Assembly: GCA_021442965.1 (NCBI GenBank)
Contig: JABUUX010000016.1
Location: 1-16,550 of the forward strand
Direction of reading: 5' to 3'
From: Treponema sp.
GTDB taxonomy: Bacteria; Spirochaetota; Spirochaetia; Treponematales; Treponemataceae
Length of the DNA: 16,550 nucleotides
Shown: positions 8,204 through 15,534 of the stretch, piece by piece
Numbering within the stretch: position 1 is the stretch's first letter
Layout: every line of letters begins with the position of its first letter
Translations under genes and position numbers: made by a program
The notes under the pieces: model-generated
What the model was told of the DNA's origin: nothing
Database searches by the model: none
Seen by the model: only the letters and a program-made list of their open reading frames with translations

Positions 8204-8445
8204 TTAGACATCTCCACGCTTAGAACAAGAACAGAAAGTTCCTTTTCCAGATTTTCTATTCGTTTTCCTATTTCTTCTATTTTTTCCAACTGGTCTATAT
8301 CTTTTTTTTCCTGCCGGCTTTGAGACAGAACAGAAACAGAGGATTCATCTTTTACTGATACACGGGATTTTCCGCACCAAGGACAGAATACAAACGCGGC
8401 ATCCAAAGTTCTGCCGCAGCAGGCGCAAATAGACATGTTGCTCAT
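8200..8445 (-). CDS. Small zinc-ribbon protein with C-terminal coiled coil
   Basis: This 81-residue protein has two CxxC knuckles, C7-C10 and C21-C24 (CACCGR and CPWCGKS), the pattern of a compact zinc ribbon that binds one zinc ion. Residues 30-45 are polar linker, and about 47-78 form a heptad-rich helix (DQLEKIEEIGKRIENLEKEL) likely to make a coiled-coil dimer. No signal peptide or membrane segment is visible, so it is cytoplasmic. It starts 11 nt after the M23 gene stop with AAGGAA overlapping that stop (7 nt from ATG), and its own stop overlaps the start of the NodB-like gene. Its function is unknown. Tight sandwiching between two exported envelope proteins suggests co-production rather than a specific known role. 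Confidence 0.8.
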   Translation of the reverse strand: MSNMSICACCGRTLDAAFVFCPWCGKSRVSVKDESSVSVLSQSRQEKKDIDQLEKIEEIGKRIENLEKELSVLVLSVEMSK

Positions 8446-8456
8446 ATTTAATTTCC

Positions 8457-9665
8457 TTATTTTATTACCGAGGCCGGATTAACCGGGTTCCCGTTTTTAT
8501 AAACTGTAAAGTGCAGGTGAGGTCCTGTGGAGTAACCTGTAGAACCTACATCTCCAATTCTTGTTCCCTGTGTAACATGTGTGTTTTTTGTTGCCGTGAT
8601 TTTAGACATATGTGCATACAGAGTCTGATATCCGTTTCCATGGTCTATAATTACATGCTTACCGTAAAGCCATGACTCCCCAACATATTTTACGGTACCT
8701 CCCATAGAAGCGTAGATACCAGTTCCTGTAGGACAGGCATAATCCAATCCTTTGTGATAAGTGGATTTTCCAGAAAAAGGATCACTTCTCTGTCCGAATT
8801 TTGAAGAGATTCTGTATTTTGCTTTTATAGGACATATGAACTGGTCGCCCATAGCAAGGCTTAAAGCTTTCTGGTCCATTTTTGCTCCAGGAAGGAACAG
8901 TACCTGACCTACCTGAAGAATTTCTGTTGAAAGGTCATTTACATCAAGTATGGAAGACTCAGATATTTTATTTTTTTCTGCTATTCCTGTAAGAGTATCA
9001 CCGGCTTTTACTGTGTAAACTATTCCGTCCAAAGATGGTATTTTAAGTTTCTGACCGGCACCGATGGCACGAACATTTCCAATGCCGTTTACAGAAATAA
9101 GCGATGAAATATTACTGAGCCCGAATCTTTTTGCAATACCTGAGACAGTGTCTCCTCTTTGAACTATGTATGTTTGATAAGTAACCGGCTGACTGAACAA
9201 AGTAGAATAAGAAATTACCGCATCTGTAATATCTCCTGATTCGTTTACATCCGAATAATTTTCCATGGCAAAGTTTGCCATAAGTTCATCGAGCCTTTGA
9301 ATTTCACTTTCCTGAAAAGAAGAAAGTACAAGCGGAGATGTATAATTTTCATTCCATTTAATTAAGTTTATTATTCCGCCTGCTGTAAAAACTGTAAAAA
9401 CAATGCTTCCTAAAATTATGCACAAAGTCTTGATGTGTTTTTTTATAAAATCAAATACTTTAATGACCTCACAACCAGTAAAAACAAGAAATGAATGAAA
9501 AGAAAAAATATTGTTCATTTTCATTACTTTTGCTCTTGTTCTGTGATCTTTTGTTTTTATGCGGAATCCTTCAGATCTGGTAATCCTGTTTCTGATAAAA
9601 TTCATACTCAGAAAAGTTTTTTTTCTTGAATTTGTCTGATAATCTACAAAATTAAACACTTCCAT
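8457..9665 (-). CDS. LysM-M23 peptidoglycan endopeptidase, membrane-anchored
   Basis: M23 (LytM/LasA-type) zinc metallopeptidases cut peptide cross-links of peptidoglycan, or activate amidases when inactive. From the ATG at 9665 the protein has 402 residues: a basic N-terminal stretch, a membrane helix at about 80-102, two LysM repeats (about 165-210, YIVQRGDTVSGIAKRFG; and 214-258, VYTVKAGDTLTGIAEKN), and the M23 domain (about 285-400). The zinc and catalytic residues are all present: H304 and D308 in YHKGLDYA, H352 in YAHMSK, and H383/H385 in GPHLHF, so the enzyme should be active. The start is uncertain. Residues 1-50 look unlike the family, and M48 or M50 (ATG at 9524 or 9518) are alternatives with a weak AAGAG upstream; however, a GATAGT lies 6 nt before 9665. 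It is divergent from the PBP gene and heads the probable six-gene run. Confidence 0.88.
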   Translation of the reverse strand: MEVFNFVDYQTNSRKKTFLSMNFIRNRITRSEGFRIKTKDHRTRAKVMKMNNIFSFHSFLVFTGCEVIKVFDFIKKHIKTLCIILGSIVFTVFTAGGIINLIKWNENYTSPLVLSSFQESEIQRLDELMANFAMENYSDVNESGDITDAVISYSTLFSQPVTYQTYIVQRGDTVSGIAKRFGLSNISSLISVNGIGNVRAIGAGQKLKIPSLDGIVYTVKAGDTLTGIAEKNKISESSILDVNDLSTEILQVGQVLFLPGAKMDQKALSLAMGDQFICPIKAKYRISSKFGQRSDPFSGKSTYHKGLDYACPTGTGIYASMGGTVKYVGESWLYGKHVIIDHGNGYQTLYAHMSKITATKNTHVTQGTRIGDVGSTGYSTGPHLHFTVYKNGNPVNPASVIK

Positions 9666-9671
9666 AGTCTG

Positions 9672-9677
9672 ACTATC
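9672..9677 (-). promoter_or_regulatory. Possible -10 element of the M23-to-2167 operon
   Basis: GATAGT (4 of 6 matches to TATAAT) ends 6 nt before the ATG at 9665, the same spacing as at four other first genes in this window. No recognisable -35 lies 17 bp upstream and no Shine-Dalgarno precedes the ATG. It is weak and useful mainly because it would support the long start. Confidence 0.25.
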
Positions 9678-9728
9678 GGCAAAAAAACAAAGAATTTTAG
9701 ATTTATTTTGGGTGGCTGAAAGTTCAAC

Positions 9729-9758
9729 TTGATATAAACTGTCTATAAATAGTATTAT
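9729..9758 (+). promoter_or_regulatory. Promoter of the PBP gene, probably leaderless
   Basis: TTGATA at 9729-9734 and TATTAT at 9753-9758 are separated by 18 bp. The -10 ends 6 nt before the GTG at 9765, so transcription should begin at about the G of the start codon. The 6 nt between are AT-only and hold no Shine-Dalgarno. Confidence 0.55.
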
Positions 9759-9764
9759 TAATTT

Positions 9765-11657
9765 GTGGGCGGGAAAGAAAATAATTCGTATTTCAAACCA
9801 AAGCGTTTCAATTTTGTCCTTATTTTTGCAGGACTTTGCTCTCTGGCTATAGTTATCCGATACGGTATGCTTGCTTTTAAACCTGTTTCAAGCTACAAGC
9901 AGGAACTTCAGATTACAGAGCGTGGATCTATTGTAGATAGAAATGGTGCGCCACTTGCCGTTCAGACAACTTTTTATGACATTGGTTGTACACCTGAAAG
10001 AATAATCAAACAAAAATCTGAAGAAAAATTTGCAGCCTGTGTTGCAGGACCTCTTAAAATGACACCCGAAGATGTTCTTAGGATAATTAACCGTAATCCA
10101 TCATCTTCTTTTGCTTTCTTAAAAAAGCGCGTAGATAAAAGTGTTTATATTGAACTTAAAGAACTGACTGATAAGGAAAAACTTACCCCGTGTATGACTT
10201 TTGATAAAGTTCAGGGACGTATTTACCCTAATCACTCTTTGGCTTCTCATCTGATAGGATATCTTGGTGTGGACGGAAAAGGAATGTCCGGTATTGAATA
10301 CTCCCAGCAGGATATGCTTTCTTCCAAACAGTCGGGTGATTATTTTGAGCCAGGGAAAAATGTTTACCTTACAATAGATTCAAATCTTCAGTACAAACTG
10401 GAACAGGTGGCTTTTGACACAATGACAGAAACTCAGGCTGAAAGCATGATGATGATAGCAATTGATTCCCGTACCGGAGAAATTCTTTCATATATCAGTC
10501 TTCCGGAAGCAGATTTGAATGATTATGGTGCTTCAAGCCAGGCACAGCAGTTTGATCACCTGCGCATGGAAGCTTATGAACCCGGTTCTGTTTTTAAGAT
10601 TTTTACCGTTTCTATTCTTTATGATTTGGGTCGTATTTCTCAGACAGACAGCTTCCTTTGTGACGGACTGTATGAACATAGGGCTCCAGGCTCTGAAGCA
10701 GTTAGAATTAAATGTCTGGAACGTCATGGCTGGCTTACTCCACGTGAAGCTATCAGTTTATCGTGTAACGATGCTATCGGACAGATTTCTGAGCGAATAG
10801 ATGAAGATTTGTTTATTGCTAAAATCAGGGGACTTGGATTTGGAACAAAAACAGATATTGAACTTTCCGGAGAAACTTCAGCTATTGTAAAAGATACAGG
10901 TTCAAGTCTTTGGTCTTCCCGTTCCAAACCGACAATTGCAATTGGACAGGAAATTTCAGTTTCTGCTTTGCAAATGGCAGAAGCTGCAACGGCAATAGCA
11001 AATGATGGTGTTCCTGTAAAACTTACTGTAATAAAACGCATTACAAATAAAGACGGTACCACCTTTTATGAACATCAGCCGGAGTATAAAGAACGAGTTT
11101 TTAAACAGGATACTTCAAAATATGTTCTAAGCTGTATGGAAACAACATCTCTTTCGGGAAATGGTACACGCGCAAATATTGGGGATATTTCCATAGGAAC
11201 AAAAACCGGAACCGGGCAAATGGCAGATCCTGTAAAGGGCGGATATTCTGATACAGACTTTCTTTCCAGTTGTATTGCAATTTTCCCAACAGATGATCCG
11301 GAAATTATTCTTTATGTAGTTATAGAAAAAGCAAAGGGTGAAGTTTATGGGGGGCGCATTGCAGCTCCTGTAATTAATACAGCTGCAAATACAATTGTGG
11401 ATCACTTGGGAATGAGCCGTGGAGGAGCAGCATCCTTTGAGCATAATGGTACGGTAACAATTTCTCGCAGTGCCGTAGTAAATATAGGACAGTTCGTGCC
11501 TGATTTTACAGGACTGAATAAGAAAGAACTGGCTCCTATTTTAGAACGCAATGACCTTAATGTGAATATTCACGGAAGCGGATGGGTTCATACTCAGTCT
11601 CCTGAACCTGGAACTCCTGTAACGGAGAATATGGAAATTGAACTCTATTTGGAATAA
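9765..11657 (+). CDS. Class B penicillin-binding protein (FtsI/PBP2-type transpeptidase) with PASTA domain
   Basis: This transpeptidase cross-links peptidoglycan stems outside the inner membrane. The 630-residue protein has a basic N-terminus, one membrane anchor (about 17-36), the PBP dimer domain with ERGSIVDRNGAPLAVQ (about 52-67) and RIYPNHSLASHLIGYLG, and a transpeptidase domain with all three active-site motifs: SVFK (S275, K278), SCN (S333-N335) and KTGT (K480-T483). Residues about 570-630 form one PASTA repeat (FVPDFTGLNKKELAPIL), a feature of FtsI/SpoVD-like class B enzymes. The start is GTG; no other sensible start lies before the anchor, and the gene looks leaderless. It is not inside a recognisable dcw cluster here. 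The next gene begins inside its last codons. Calling it FtsI rather than PBP2 is likely because of PASTA, but not certain. Confidence 0.92.
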   Translation: MGGKENNSYFKPKRFNFVLIFAGLCSLAIVIRYGMLAFKPVSSYKQELQITERGSIVDRNGAPLAVQTTFYDIGCTPERIIKQKSEEKFAACVAGPLKMTPEDVLRIINRNPSSSFAFLKKRVDKSVYIELKELTDKEKLTPCMTFDKVQGRIYPNHSLASHLIGYLGVDGKGMSGIEYSQQDMLSSKQSGDYFEPGKNVYLTIDSNLQYKLEQVAFDTMTETQAESMMMIAIDSRTGEILSYISLPEADLNDYGASSQAQQFDHLRMEAYEPGSVFKIFTVSILYDLGRISQTDSFLCDGLYEHRAPGSEAVRIKCLERHGWLTPREAISLSCNDAIGQISERIDEDLFIAKIRGLGFGTKTDIELSGETSAIVKDTGSSLWSSRSKPTIAIGQEISVSALQMAEAATAIANDGVPVKLTVIKRITNKDGTTFYEHQPEYKERVFKQDTSKYVLSCMETTSLSGNGTRANIGDISIGTKTGTGQMADPVKGGYSDTDFLSSCIAIFPTDDPEIILYVVIEKAKGEVYGGRIAAPVINTAANTIVDHLGMSRGGAASFEHNGTVTISRSAVVNIGQFVPDFTGLNKKELAPILERNDLNVNIHGSGWVHTQSPEPGTPVTENMEIELYLE

Positions 11658-13077
11658 AAATATAAACGCATTTACAAAACGTTTCCCGGCCTTAAGTGAA
11701 TTTTATTCTTCAGAAATCAGTCACATATCACAAGCTTTTTTGGATTCTGAAGATATTGTTTCTGTAACAGAATCATTGTTTCCGTTTTGGAAAATCGAAA
11801 TTGCAAAAAACGGAGAATATACTGCAATAGAAAATGGAGTAAAACTTCATTCATCTTATAAACCTTCTGCACCTTTAAGGGAAGAAGAGGATACAAAATC
11901 TTTTGAAGATGCAGTTACAGTTTTTTTAGGTGCAGGGCTTGGTTACAGTTTGTGTGCATGGTGCAGTAAATTTAAAAATAGACCGGTGATTTTTCTGGAA
12001 CCTGATCCTGCCAGATTTTTTGCGGCTCTTTGTATTTTGGACTGGAGTTCCGTTTTTGAAGTTGAAAAATGTGTTATAGCGCTTTCATGTCCTTTGGATC
12101 AGCTTATTCCTTTGTGTGAAAATTTTTCGCATCAGATTTCGTATAAACTGAATCCTGCCTTTGTAAAACACAATGAAGACTATTTCATACAGGCAAAAAA
12201 ATTATTGGACAGAAATATTTCAAAACAGGAGATTAATCGCAATACTCTAAAAAAATTCGGAAAACTTTGGGAACGGAATGCAGAACGCAACCTTCCTTAT
12301 GCAAAAAAATGTGATGGAATAAAAATATATAAAGATTATTTTAAGGGAAAAGATTTTCTTCTTATTGCTGCAGGTCCGTCTCTTACAAATATTCTTCCAA
12401 TATTAAAAGATTTAAAAAAGAATTTGGTTTTAGTTTGTGTAGATACTGCATTAAGAACTGTTCTAAAAGCTGGAGTAGAACCTCATTTTATTGTACTTAC
12501 AGACCCTCAGTACTGGGCTTACCGTCATATAGCGGGACTAAAATCTTTATCAAGTATATTAATTGCAGATGCAGTTTCTTATCCAAGTGTTTTCAGATTT
12601 CCCTGTAAAAAAATCGTTATTAGTTATTCTCCGTTCCCTGTATCTGAGAATTACAAAAGGATTTATGAAGAAAAAGGTGAATTAAGTTCAGGGGGTTCTG
12701 TGGCTACTGTTGCCTGGAGTTTTTGTGAATATGCAGGTGCTTCCAGAATTTTTACAGCAGGCCTTGATTTATCTTTTCCTAAAAAAGAAACACATATTAA
12801 AGGCAGTACTTTTGAGCAGGCGGTTCATACTGTATCTAAAAGACAGAATACTGCAGAAAGATGCACATGTAACCTGCTTTTTGGAGCTGATGTTAATAAA
12901 TCTTTAGACTACCGGGGGAGTGAAGTTCTTACCGACAGCCGAATGAAAATGTTTGCATGGTGGTTTGAAAGTAAAGTTTCTTCTTCTAAATTGGTTAAGA
13001 CATTTACACTTTGTCCTGAAAGTATGATGATTCCCGGGATAGAATGGTATAAAGATATAGAAAGTTTATATAAGTGA
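11638..13077 (+). CDS. DUF115/Maf-like protein (MptE-like fold), candidate flagellin glycosyltransferase
   Basis: The 479-residue protein carries the core of the DUF115/MAF_flag10 family: FLLIAAGPSLTN (G246-P247-S248) for the nucleotide-binding loop, then CVDTALRTVLKAGVEPHF (about 267-284) and VLTDPQYWAYRH, followed by SGGSVATVAWSF and ARIFTAGLDLSF-type strands. In other bacteria, Maf proteins attach nonulosonic acids to flagellin in the cytoplasm; the same fold also occurs in a pterin pyrophosphokinase, so the substrate is uncertain. It is shorter than many Maf proteins (over 600 residues) and has no membrane segment. The start is TTG at 11638, with GGAG 10 nt upstream, inside the last seven codons of the PBP gene, so the two are co-transcribed and probably coupled. 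Its 3' end overlaps nnr on the other strand by 12 bp. Confidence 0.8.
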   Translation: MNSIWNKNINAFTKRFPALSEFYSSEISHISQAFLDSEDIVSVTESLFPFWKIEIAKNGEYTAIENGVKLHSSYKPSAPLREEEDTKSFEDAVTVFLGAGLGYSLCAWCSKFKNRPVIFLEPDPARFFAALCILDWSSVFEVEKCVIALSCPLDQLIPLCENFSHQISYKLNPAFVKHNEDYFIQAKKLLDRNISKQEINRNTLKKFGKLWERNAERNLPYAKKCDGIKIYKDYFKGKDFLLIAAGPSLTNILPILKDLKKNLVLVCVDTALRTVLKAGVEPHFIVLTDPQYWAYRHIAGLKSLSSILIADAVSYPSVFRFPCKKIVISYSPFPVSENYKRIYEEKGELSSGGSVATVAWSFCEYAGASRIFTAGLDLSFPKKETHIKGSTFEQAVHTVSKRQNTAERCTCNLLFGADVNKSLDYRGSEVLTDSRMKMFAWWFESKVSSSKLVKTFTLCPESMMIPGIEWYKDIESLYK

Positions 13078-14526
13078 AATTAATTTTTCTGGTGTAAGGT
13101 TATAGGCTTTTTTACCAAATTCAGAAGCACACATTCCATGCCTGTATACAGAAGTAATGGCTGCGTCTTTTGCAGAATATCCCTGAGCCAGTAATGCTGT
13201 AATCATTCCAGCCAGAACATCTCCGCTGCCGCCTTTAGAAAGACTTTGAGAACCGCAGTTAATAATATAAGTGAGTCCTTTGTCTGCTATAAAAGTATTT
13301 GAACCTTTCATAACTACAACAGTATTACGATATTTTTTTGTTATGAGTTTTCCAATTTCTATTCTGTATTCAAGTACTTCAGAAGGATTTGCATTTTCAG
13401 ATAGATTTTGAATTTTTAGATTTAAAAGTTTTACAAGATTTGATAATTCTTTTGCGTGTGGTGTAAGAACTATTTTTATCCCGTTGATTTTGTTTAATTC
13501 AAAAAGAAAAGATTTTATATCATTGTAATTAAACATATCGGCATCAATTACACAAGAAGGATTTTTCACATTCTTTAATATTGTGCAAAAATTAGAAATG
13601 ACTTTTTCATTTGAATTGCTATTTCCAAGCCCGCTTCCAATTTGAAAAGCTGTAGCATTTTGGGGAAAATCTTTTGTGATCATTATTGAAGGCGGCACTT
13701 TGAAATTAGAAAGATTTGATGATGGGGAGTCAAGTAATGAAACCAACCCTGAACCAAAAGATAAAGCTGAAAGACCTGAAAGAATAGAAGCTCCGCTCTT
13801 TTCTCCACTTATTATACATGCGTGACCAAACTTTCCCTTATGGGAATTACAATTATTTCTTTCTGGAAGTTTTATGTCACTTTCTTCAATAAGAAAAATA
13901 TCTGTTTTATTTTTATTTTCAAAGATGGTTTCAGATATTCCTAATTCAGAAACAATAATTTTTCCTGTAAAATCTTTTGCTTTGTCAGAAAGCAGAATAC
14001 TTTTTAGAGTTCCCATAGTAACAGTAACATCTGCTTTGAATTTTAGAGCCGAAGGAATGTCGCAGGCAATTTTAAAACCTTTTGCCTGATTTATAGTTTC
14101 AATTAATTCAGATATATTTTTAGAAAGTTCTCCGAGAAACCCAGTTCCAAAAATGCAGTCTACAAAAATATTTTCAGTTTTAGATTTTAGTATTTCGTTT
14201 AATTTGTTATATGACAAAAAAGGAATTTTTAATTTTTTTGCCATAAGGGATTGAACAGAACCTTCCTCTGTTTGGGGGAGTTCCGGGCAGTATACAAAAA
14301 CTGGAATCTTACCAAAAAGTTTTCGTGCTAAGGCAAGACCGTCAGCCCCGTTATTTCCTTTTCCTGAAATAATAAGAACTGAATTGTAAGAACCTTTATT
14401 CCATTCATTGAGAACTGCATTTTCCAAAGCAGAGGCAGCATTTTCCATCATAATAAACGGTGGAAAAGCAAGAGTTTCTTTTATATGTTTTTCACAAATG
14501 GATGGTTTTTTAAAAACAGGTTTCAT
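13066..14526 (-). CDS. nnr: Bifunctional NAD(P)H-hydrate repair enzyme (epimerase plus ADP/ATP-dependent dehydratase)
   Basis: The protein repairs hydrated NADH and NADPH: the N-terminal NnrE half interconverts the R and S hydrates and the C-terminal NnrD half dehydrates the S form. In 486 residues, NnrE features are MMENA (26-30), SGKGNNGADGLALAR (54-68), DCIFGTG (123-129) and DIPS (156-159). NnrD features are HKGKFGH (229-235), IGSGLG (296-301), DAD (328-330), TPHAKE (355-360), MKGSN (406-410) and GGSGDVLAGM (432-441), with D436 as the expected catalytic base. The loop after DIPS is about a dozen residues shorter than usual. The start ATG lies 9 nt after the uppP stop without a Shine-Dalgarno, which suggests coupling or reinitiation. 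The 3' end overlaps the Maf-like gene tail to tail. Confidence 0.92.
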   Translation of the reverse strand: MKPVFKKPSICEKHIKETLAFPPFIMMENAASALENAVLNEWNKGSYNSVLIISGKGNNGADGLALARKLFGKIPVFVYCPELPQTEEGSVQSLMAKKLKIPFLSYNKLNEILKSKTENIFVDCIFGTGFLGELSKNISELIETINQAKGFKIACDIPSALKFKADVTVTMGTLKSILLSDKAKDFTGKIIVSELGISETIFENKNKTDIFLIEESDIKLPERNNCNSHKGKFGHACIISGEKSGASILSGLSALSFGSGLVSLLDSPSSNLSNFKVPPSIMITKDFPQNATAFQIGSGLGNSNSNEKVISNFCTILKNVKNPSCVIDADMFNYNDIKSFLFELNKINGIKIVLTPHAKELSNLVKLLNLKIQNLSENANPSEVLEYRIEIGKLITKKYRNTVVVMKGSNTFIADKGLTYIINCGSQSLSKGGSGDVLAGMITALLAQGYSAKDAAITSVYRHGMCASEFGKKAYNLTPEKLISLI

Positions 14527-14535
14527 ATAACTATA

Positions 14536-15450
14536 TTAAAAGAAAATTATTCCTAATACTCCAACAGGAATAAGATATGCTGCAAACCACGCAAGTTTTC
14601 CTTTACGAATAGTTTTCATAAGAAGAGTAAGGGAAATATAGCCTACAGCAAAAGCAGAAGCGCAGCCTGCAATTACCGGTGCCGCACCAATATTGGAAGA
14701 CACTTCGCCAATATCTTTAAGTTCCAGAACAAAAGCTCCAAGTATGGCAAAGATGCTGGCAAGAAATGAAAATTCTCCGGCAGCGTTTCTGTCCATTCCT
14801 GAATAAAGAGCACCCGCTATTGTGGAACCTGAGCGTGAAATTCCTGGAAGTGTCCCAAACCCCTGCATAATTCCTACAACAATAGCTTGAAAAACTGTTA
14901 CTGTTTTTGTCTTTTTATTAGAGACATCATTTGATTCTGAGTCAGAAACTGCTTCGTTTTCATCAACTGAACGGAAGCGCTGAAGGAATTTTTCTTTACG
15001 GGGATTTTTTTCTGCAAGTTGAGAAATTATAAGAAGTAGGGCAGTGATAATAAATCCTCCACAAACAAATTTTGCAGAAAGGTCAGGTACCACCTTACTT
15101 GTAAACACACCAATTACTCCAGTAACCAGAGTTGTGATTATAAGAGCAAGAATAGTTTTTCTGCCGGCTGTTTCACTTCCAGTAAGAATGTCTTCAGAAA
15201 GGGGTTCGTCAGAAACAGGTTTTCTTGTAAAAAGGCCTGCAAATATTTTTAAAAGTTTCCAGATTTTTTTTCTGAAATAAAGCACCACTGCGCCTAATGT
15301 AGCAAGGTGCAGAAAAATGTCAAAAAGAATAGGAACTTCTTCTAATCCAAAAAGAGTTTGTGCAATTTTAAGATGGCCGGAAGAAGAGACAGGCAGAAAT
15401 TCTGCGGCTCCCTGAATAAATCCCAAAACAATAGCTTCAAATACAGTCAT
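14536..15450 (-). CDS. uppP: Undecaprenyl-diphosphate phosphatase (UppP/BacA)
   Basis: UppP removes a phosphate from undecaprenyl diphosphate to recycle the lipid carrier for peptidoglycan and other surface glycans; overproduction in other bacteria gives bacitracin resistance. The 304-residue multi-span membrane protein carries both active-site signatures: QGAAEFLPVSSSGH (13-26, with E17 and H26) and LPGISRSGST (201-210, R206). The repeat symmetry of the family is visible (FEAIVLGFIQG at the start and FQAIVVGIMQG near 187). It is about 30 residues longer than the E. coli enzyme; the extra length is mostly a charged loop at about 148-183 and a polar segment at about 76-97. It starts a transcription unit with a -10 at 6 nt and continues into nnr. 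It carries no Shine-Dalgarno. Confidence 0.94.
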   Translation of the reverse strand: MTVFEAIVLGFIQGAAEFLPVSSSGHLKIAQTLFGLEEVPILFDIFLHLATLGAVVLYFRKKIWKLLKIFAGLFTRKPVSDEPLSEDILTGSETAGRKTILALIITTLVTGVIGVFTSKVVPDLSAKFVCGGFIITALLLIISQLAEKNPRKEKFLQRFRSVDENEAVSDSESNDVSNKKTKTVTVFQAIVVGIMQGFGTLPGISRSGSTIAGALYSGMDRNAAGEFSFLASIFAILGAFVLELKDIGEVSSNIGAAPVIAGCASAFAVGYISLTLLMKTIRKGKLAWFAAYLIPVGVLGIIFF

Positions 15451-15456
15451 ACATAT

Positions 15457-15462
15457 ATTGTA
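15457..15462 (-). promoter_or_regulatory. -10 element of uppP, probably leaderless
   Basis: TACAAT on the minus strand ends 6 nt before the ATG at 15450. The -35 region 17 bp upstream falls within the T-run of the preceding terminator and is poorly defined. No Shine-Dalgarno separates the -10 from the ATG. Confidence 0.45.
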
Positions 15463-15475
15463 GTTTAATAAGATG

Positions 15476-15511
15476 AAAAAAAAAAGGGCTGTCTGTAGTA
15501 GCAGACAGCCC
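15476..15511 (-). terminator. Strong intrinsic terminator of the sugar ABC transporter operon
   Basis: On the minus strand a perfect 10-bp stem GGGCTGTCTG / CAGACAGCCC (15511-15502 and 15495-15486) encloses the 6-nt loop CTACTA and is followed by ten T residues (15485-15476). It lies 23 nt after the stop of the MalG-type permease and ends transcription of that operon before uppP. Confidence 0.95.
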
Positions 15512-15534
15512 CGGAATTAACTTTGTGAAAAGAA

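Noticed and set aside
10519..10800. Second open frame inside the PBP gene, and similar frames within other genes
   Set aside because: They overlap strongly supported coding regions, lack ribosome-binding sites and have out-of-frame, unconserved-looking products.
14527..14538. Separate leaderless promoter for nnr (TAATAT 6 nt before ATG)
   Set aside because: The match is only 4 of 6 in very AT-rich sequence overlapping the uppP stop. Coupling to uppP with a 9-nt gap explains the layout better.
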